A stretch of DNA of 64,000 nucleotides, taken from NCBI GenBank assembly GCA_947846985.1, contig CANTUZ010000006.1:46977207-47041206 (forward strand), read 5' to 3'. The position numbers and the translations under genes were made by a program. Shown here piece after piece: positions 62,201 through 64,000 of the stretch. The stretch's first letter is position 1. Every line of letters begins with the position of its first letter. The DNA comes from Fratercula arctica (Eukaryota; Chordata; Aves; Charadriiformes; Alcidae). The notes under the pieces are model-generated. The model saw nothing but the letters and a program-made list of their open reading frames with translations, did not search any database and was not told the origin of the DNA.

Positions 62201-63845
62201 CAAGGCTTGATTTTTCAAACGAGACTTGCCCAGGGAATGATTTTTCCTGCAAGGTGTGCAGGGTCAGCCCTGCAAAATTGCAAATCCCAGCCCCAGCTCC
62301 AGGATAAAAATCAGATTTCCAAACCACATTCTAGCTTACGTGGTTTTGTAGTCTAAGGGGCAGGAACATTTACTTACGGAGATAACAGTGAAGACTGTGT
62401 TCACCACTCCAACGCCAATGGTTGCGTAAACTGGTTGGTCAACTCCAGCTCTCTCGAAAATGTTTGTAGAGTAGTAAAAGATCTATCAAAATACATTAGG
62501 GTGAAGGATTAGGTAACAGGGCTGGTGGAACTTTTTGTTCTCTTGAGGGAAGCCTTGCACTTGCTTGGCTGAGATGTGAAGTAATTTAATTAGGATTACT
62601 TTTCCAACTTTTTAATGGCTTGTTGCAATAATTAAAGCTGAAACTTTCAAAGGAGCCTGAGGGACTTAAAAATCCTATTGAAATTCCCCTCCAGAGCTAT
62701 TGCATTTGCACATTTTAAACTGTTGGGTTTTTTTTTTGCATGTAGTCCCATGTTTAATCTTGAAAGCCAGATCGCAAGCACCGAGCGCTGGAGACAAATA
62801 CCTGAACATGACTGAGTTTTAAATGAATTTTAAAATATTGCTGCGTTGGAATGACTCAAGTTTTTCCCTTCTCTCAACAAATAAGGCAATTCCTATCTCG
62901 TGGAAGCTCAGGGCAGGAGGTAAACGGGTGGCTGACCCCCCCGGCTGGTGGATGGGGCTGGGCACAGCATCGAGCTGGGGCAGCTGGGCTCCGTGGGGTG
63001 CTCATCCCCGGCTCAGCCCTGCGAGGCTGAGCATCCCCGCGGTCTGCTCCGTGTTGTGATGCAGAAATGCTCTCAGAGCTTTGAAAGCTGGTGGGAGAGA
63101 GGCCTCAGCCTTTGCCAAATTGCCACCAGGCTTCCAAAAATCCGAGTCTTAGCCAATTTTGAAAAGGAGGCTCCGTGCTTCTAGATATAAAATGGTAATT
63201 TCTGGTATCCCAGGAGATGCTACAGAAACTGTTTAGCTAAAAATTGCTAAAAGGTGGTGATTGCGTTGTTCCTGGGGTGAGCAGGTAGAGAGCAAACTGC
63301 TGATCTACCCAGGTTTGAGGAGGGTCACGGGAGAGCTCAGTGTGAACTCTGATGGTTGATGGTTGGACTCGATGATCTGAAAGGTCCCTTCGAACCTAGA
63401 CAATTCTATGATGATTCTATGACTCGCTGTGCCAGCTGGTTTCATACTGAACTCCCTCGCATCCTTCTCCCCCCCTGCCCTCCCGCAGCCCGGCTCGGTG
63501 GTGAGGTCCACCTTCATCACCGATGGTGGTGGCCGAGGAGCCTACTGCAGTCACGGGAGAGACTCCTCTTCACCCCTACATGGCTTGGGTGGAGCCAGCA
63601 TTGCCTTTTCTTGCTCAGTGTGGATTTCTTTATAGGCAAATGTTTTGGGAGACTCACTGCGTTGATTCCTGAGAACTGCTGAGATATCTGCACCATCAGC
63701 GCCACGATGACAGCCTGCCTGTACTTCGACGAGGTGAAAAGCTGCCTTATGGAGACTTTCTTTTCACTAGCAGCTTCTTGCTTTTCCTTTTCCATCTCAG
63801 CAATCTCTTTCATGGGGTCACAGTTTCCTCTGAGCCTTTTCAAAC
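59098..63845 (-). CDS. SLC2A2: SLC2A2 (GLUT2) facilitative glucose transporter, 3' half (partial)
   Basis: Low-affinity plasma-membrane carrier for glucose and other hexoses (liver, kidney, intestine, pancreatic islet), major facilitator fold. Five exons on the minus strand, 63845-63658, 62482-62378, 60453-60352, 59662-59459 and 59289-59098, join in frame to about 262 residues, roughly half of the usual 520-530. Helices 1-6 lie beyond the right edge. Seen: end of the central cytoplasmic loop ([20 protein letters not shown]), helix 7 QQFSGINA then [19 protein letters not shown] (helix 8), EKTGRRSLF (loop 8-9), [20 protein letters not shown] (helix 10), [15 protein letters not shown] (helix 11), CGPYVF (helix 12), [17 protein letters not shown] and a GLUT2-type tail. 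QQFSGIN rather than QQLSGIN, the tail, and the position next to EIF5A2 support GLUT2. No lesion was found. Confidence 0.95.
59459..59662 (-). CDS. SLC2A2: SLC2A2 exon: helices 10 and 11
   Basis: Acceptor TTGCAG ends at 59663; donor GTAAG begins at 59458. 68 codons in phase 0: [68 protein letters not shown]. The two tryptophans matching the cytochalasin B and sugar-site residues of GLUT1 (PIPW and CNW) are both present. Confidence 0.96.
60352..60453 (-). CDS. SLC2A2: SLC2A2 exon: loop 8-9 and helix 9
   Basis: Acceptor CTACAG ends at 60454; donor GTAAGG begins at 60351. 34 codons in phase 0: [13 protein letters not shown] then [20 protein letters not shown] and L. EKTGRRS is the conserved cytoplasmic GRR motif of sugar porters. 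Confidence 0.95.
60766..60796 (+). repeat. polypyrimidine tract in an SLC2A2 intron
   Basis: CTCTCTC followed by a long T run with single C interruptions. On the SLC2A2 coding strand this is a polypurine tract, so it is not a splice acceptor tract. Confidence 0.75.
62378..62482 (-). CDS. SLC2A2: SLC2A2 exon: end of helix 7 and helix 8
   Basis: Acceptor TGATAG ends at 62483; donor GTAAGT begins at 62377. 35 codons in phase 0: [20 protein letters not shown] followed by [21 protein letters not shown] continues the helix 7 sugar-binding segment from the preceding exon. Confidence 0.95.
63354..63422 (+). repeat. CR1 LINE 3'-terminal fragment in an SLC2A2 intron
   Basis: GGTTGGACTCGATGATCTGA, AAGGTCCCTTCGAACC and an end with ATTCTATGATGATTCTATGA. 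It is antisense to SLC2A2, in the intron between 63657 and 62483. Confidence 0.87.
63658..63845 (-). CDS. SLC2A2: SLC2A2 exon: central loop and helix 7
   Basis: Acceptor CTTAAG ends at 63846; donor GTGAGT begins at 63657. The first two bases (GT) complete a split codon, probably Ser, and 62 codons follow. It holds the charged intracellular loop ([20 protein letters not shown]), then [11 protein letters not shown] and the helix 7 sugar-site motif QQFSGINA. The triplet before QQ is QIS. Confidence 0.95.
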
Positions 63846-64000
63846 CTTAAGAGAAAGAAAAGATTGGCCTTTTATTTTCATGGTAGACAAGGAGTAGAGT
63901 AAGGACAAGAATCTCTCTAGCCAAAACCCAGGGTAAGCCAACCACATGGACAGTCACATCCTCTTGCTCTGAGGACTCCTATGGCACATCAAGCCCCAAA

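Noticed and set aside
1..64000. tRNA genes, CRISPR arrays, bacterial operons, retroviral genes or LTR pairs
   Set aside because: None recognised; the window is ordinary avian nuclear DNA with CR1 as the only clear transposon family.

Overview
The window is nuclear DNA of a bird. Ten fragments of the avian-type LINE CR1 are visible. They carry the typical 3' ends built from an octamer-like ATTCTATG unit, and four still show remnants of the CR1 reverse-transcriptase C-terminus. The genes are intron-containing vertebrate genes with GT-AG splice sites and CpG-island promoters. The species cannot be fixed from the sequence.

Layout. About 1-39,980 is a gene-poor stretch. I found no coding exon in it, only CR1 fragments, simple repeats and one compact CpG island at about 37.03-37.31 kb. 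From 40 kb on, three genes lie head-to-tail on the minus strand: RPL22L1 (CDS 40,094-42,044, four coding exons, complete, 122 aa), EIF5A2 (CDS 46,434-50,541, four coding exons, complete, 153 aa) and the 3' half of SLC2A2/GLUT2 (59,098-63,845, last five exons; the 5' exons lie beyond the right edge). From memory of the human map, this is the RPL22L1-EIF5A2-SLC2A2 order of human 3q26.2, so the block looks like conserved synteny.

Every coding exon was joined by reading the splice sites. The exon lengths keep frame exactly: 9+93+122+145 nt for RPL22L1, 165+105+132+60 nt for EIF5A2, and 188+105+102+204+192 nt for the visible part of SLC2A2. RPL22L1 has a readable core promoter with CRE, TATA box and a 5' terminal oligopyrimidine start. 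EIF5A2 has a CpG-island promoter and probably a non-coding first exon. About 4 kb of repeat-free sequence between EIF5A2 and the RPL22L1 promoter is best read as the long EIF5A2 3' UTR.

The genes do not form a pathway. RPL22L1 (ribosome) and EIF5A2 (translation elongation, hypusine protein) both serve translation. SLC2A2 is a membrane hexose carrier. I see no evidence for a novel multi-gene system here. The more unusual observations are a QIS triplet in helix 7 of GLUT2, the uniform orientation of all CR1 copies, a base-composition asymmetry that appears to flip near the RPL22L1 3' end, the orphan CpG island, and clustered poly(A) signals in front of the RPL22L1 promoter.
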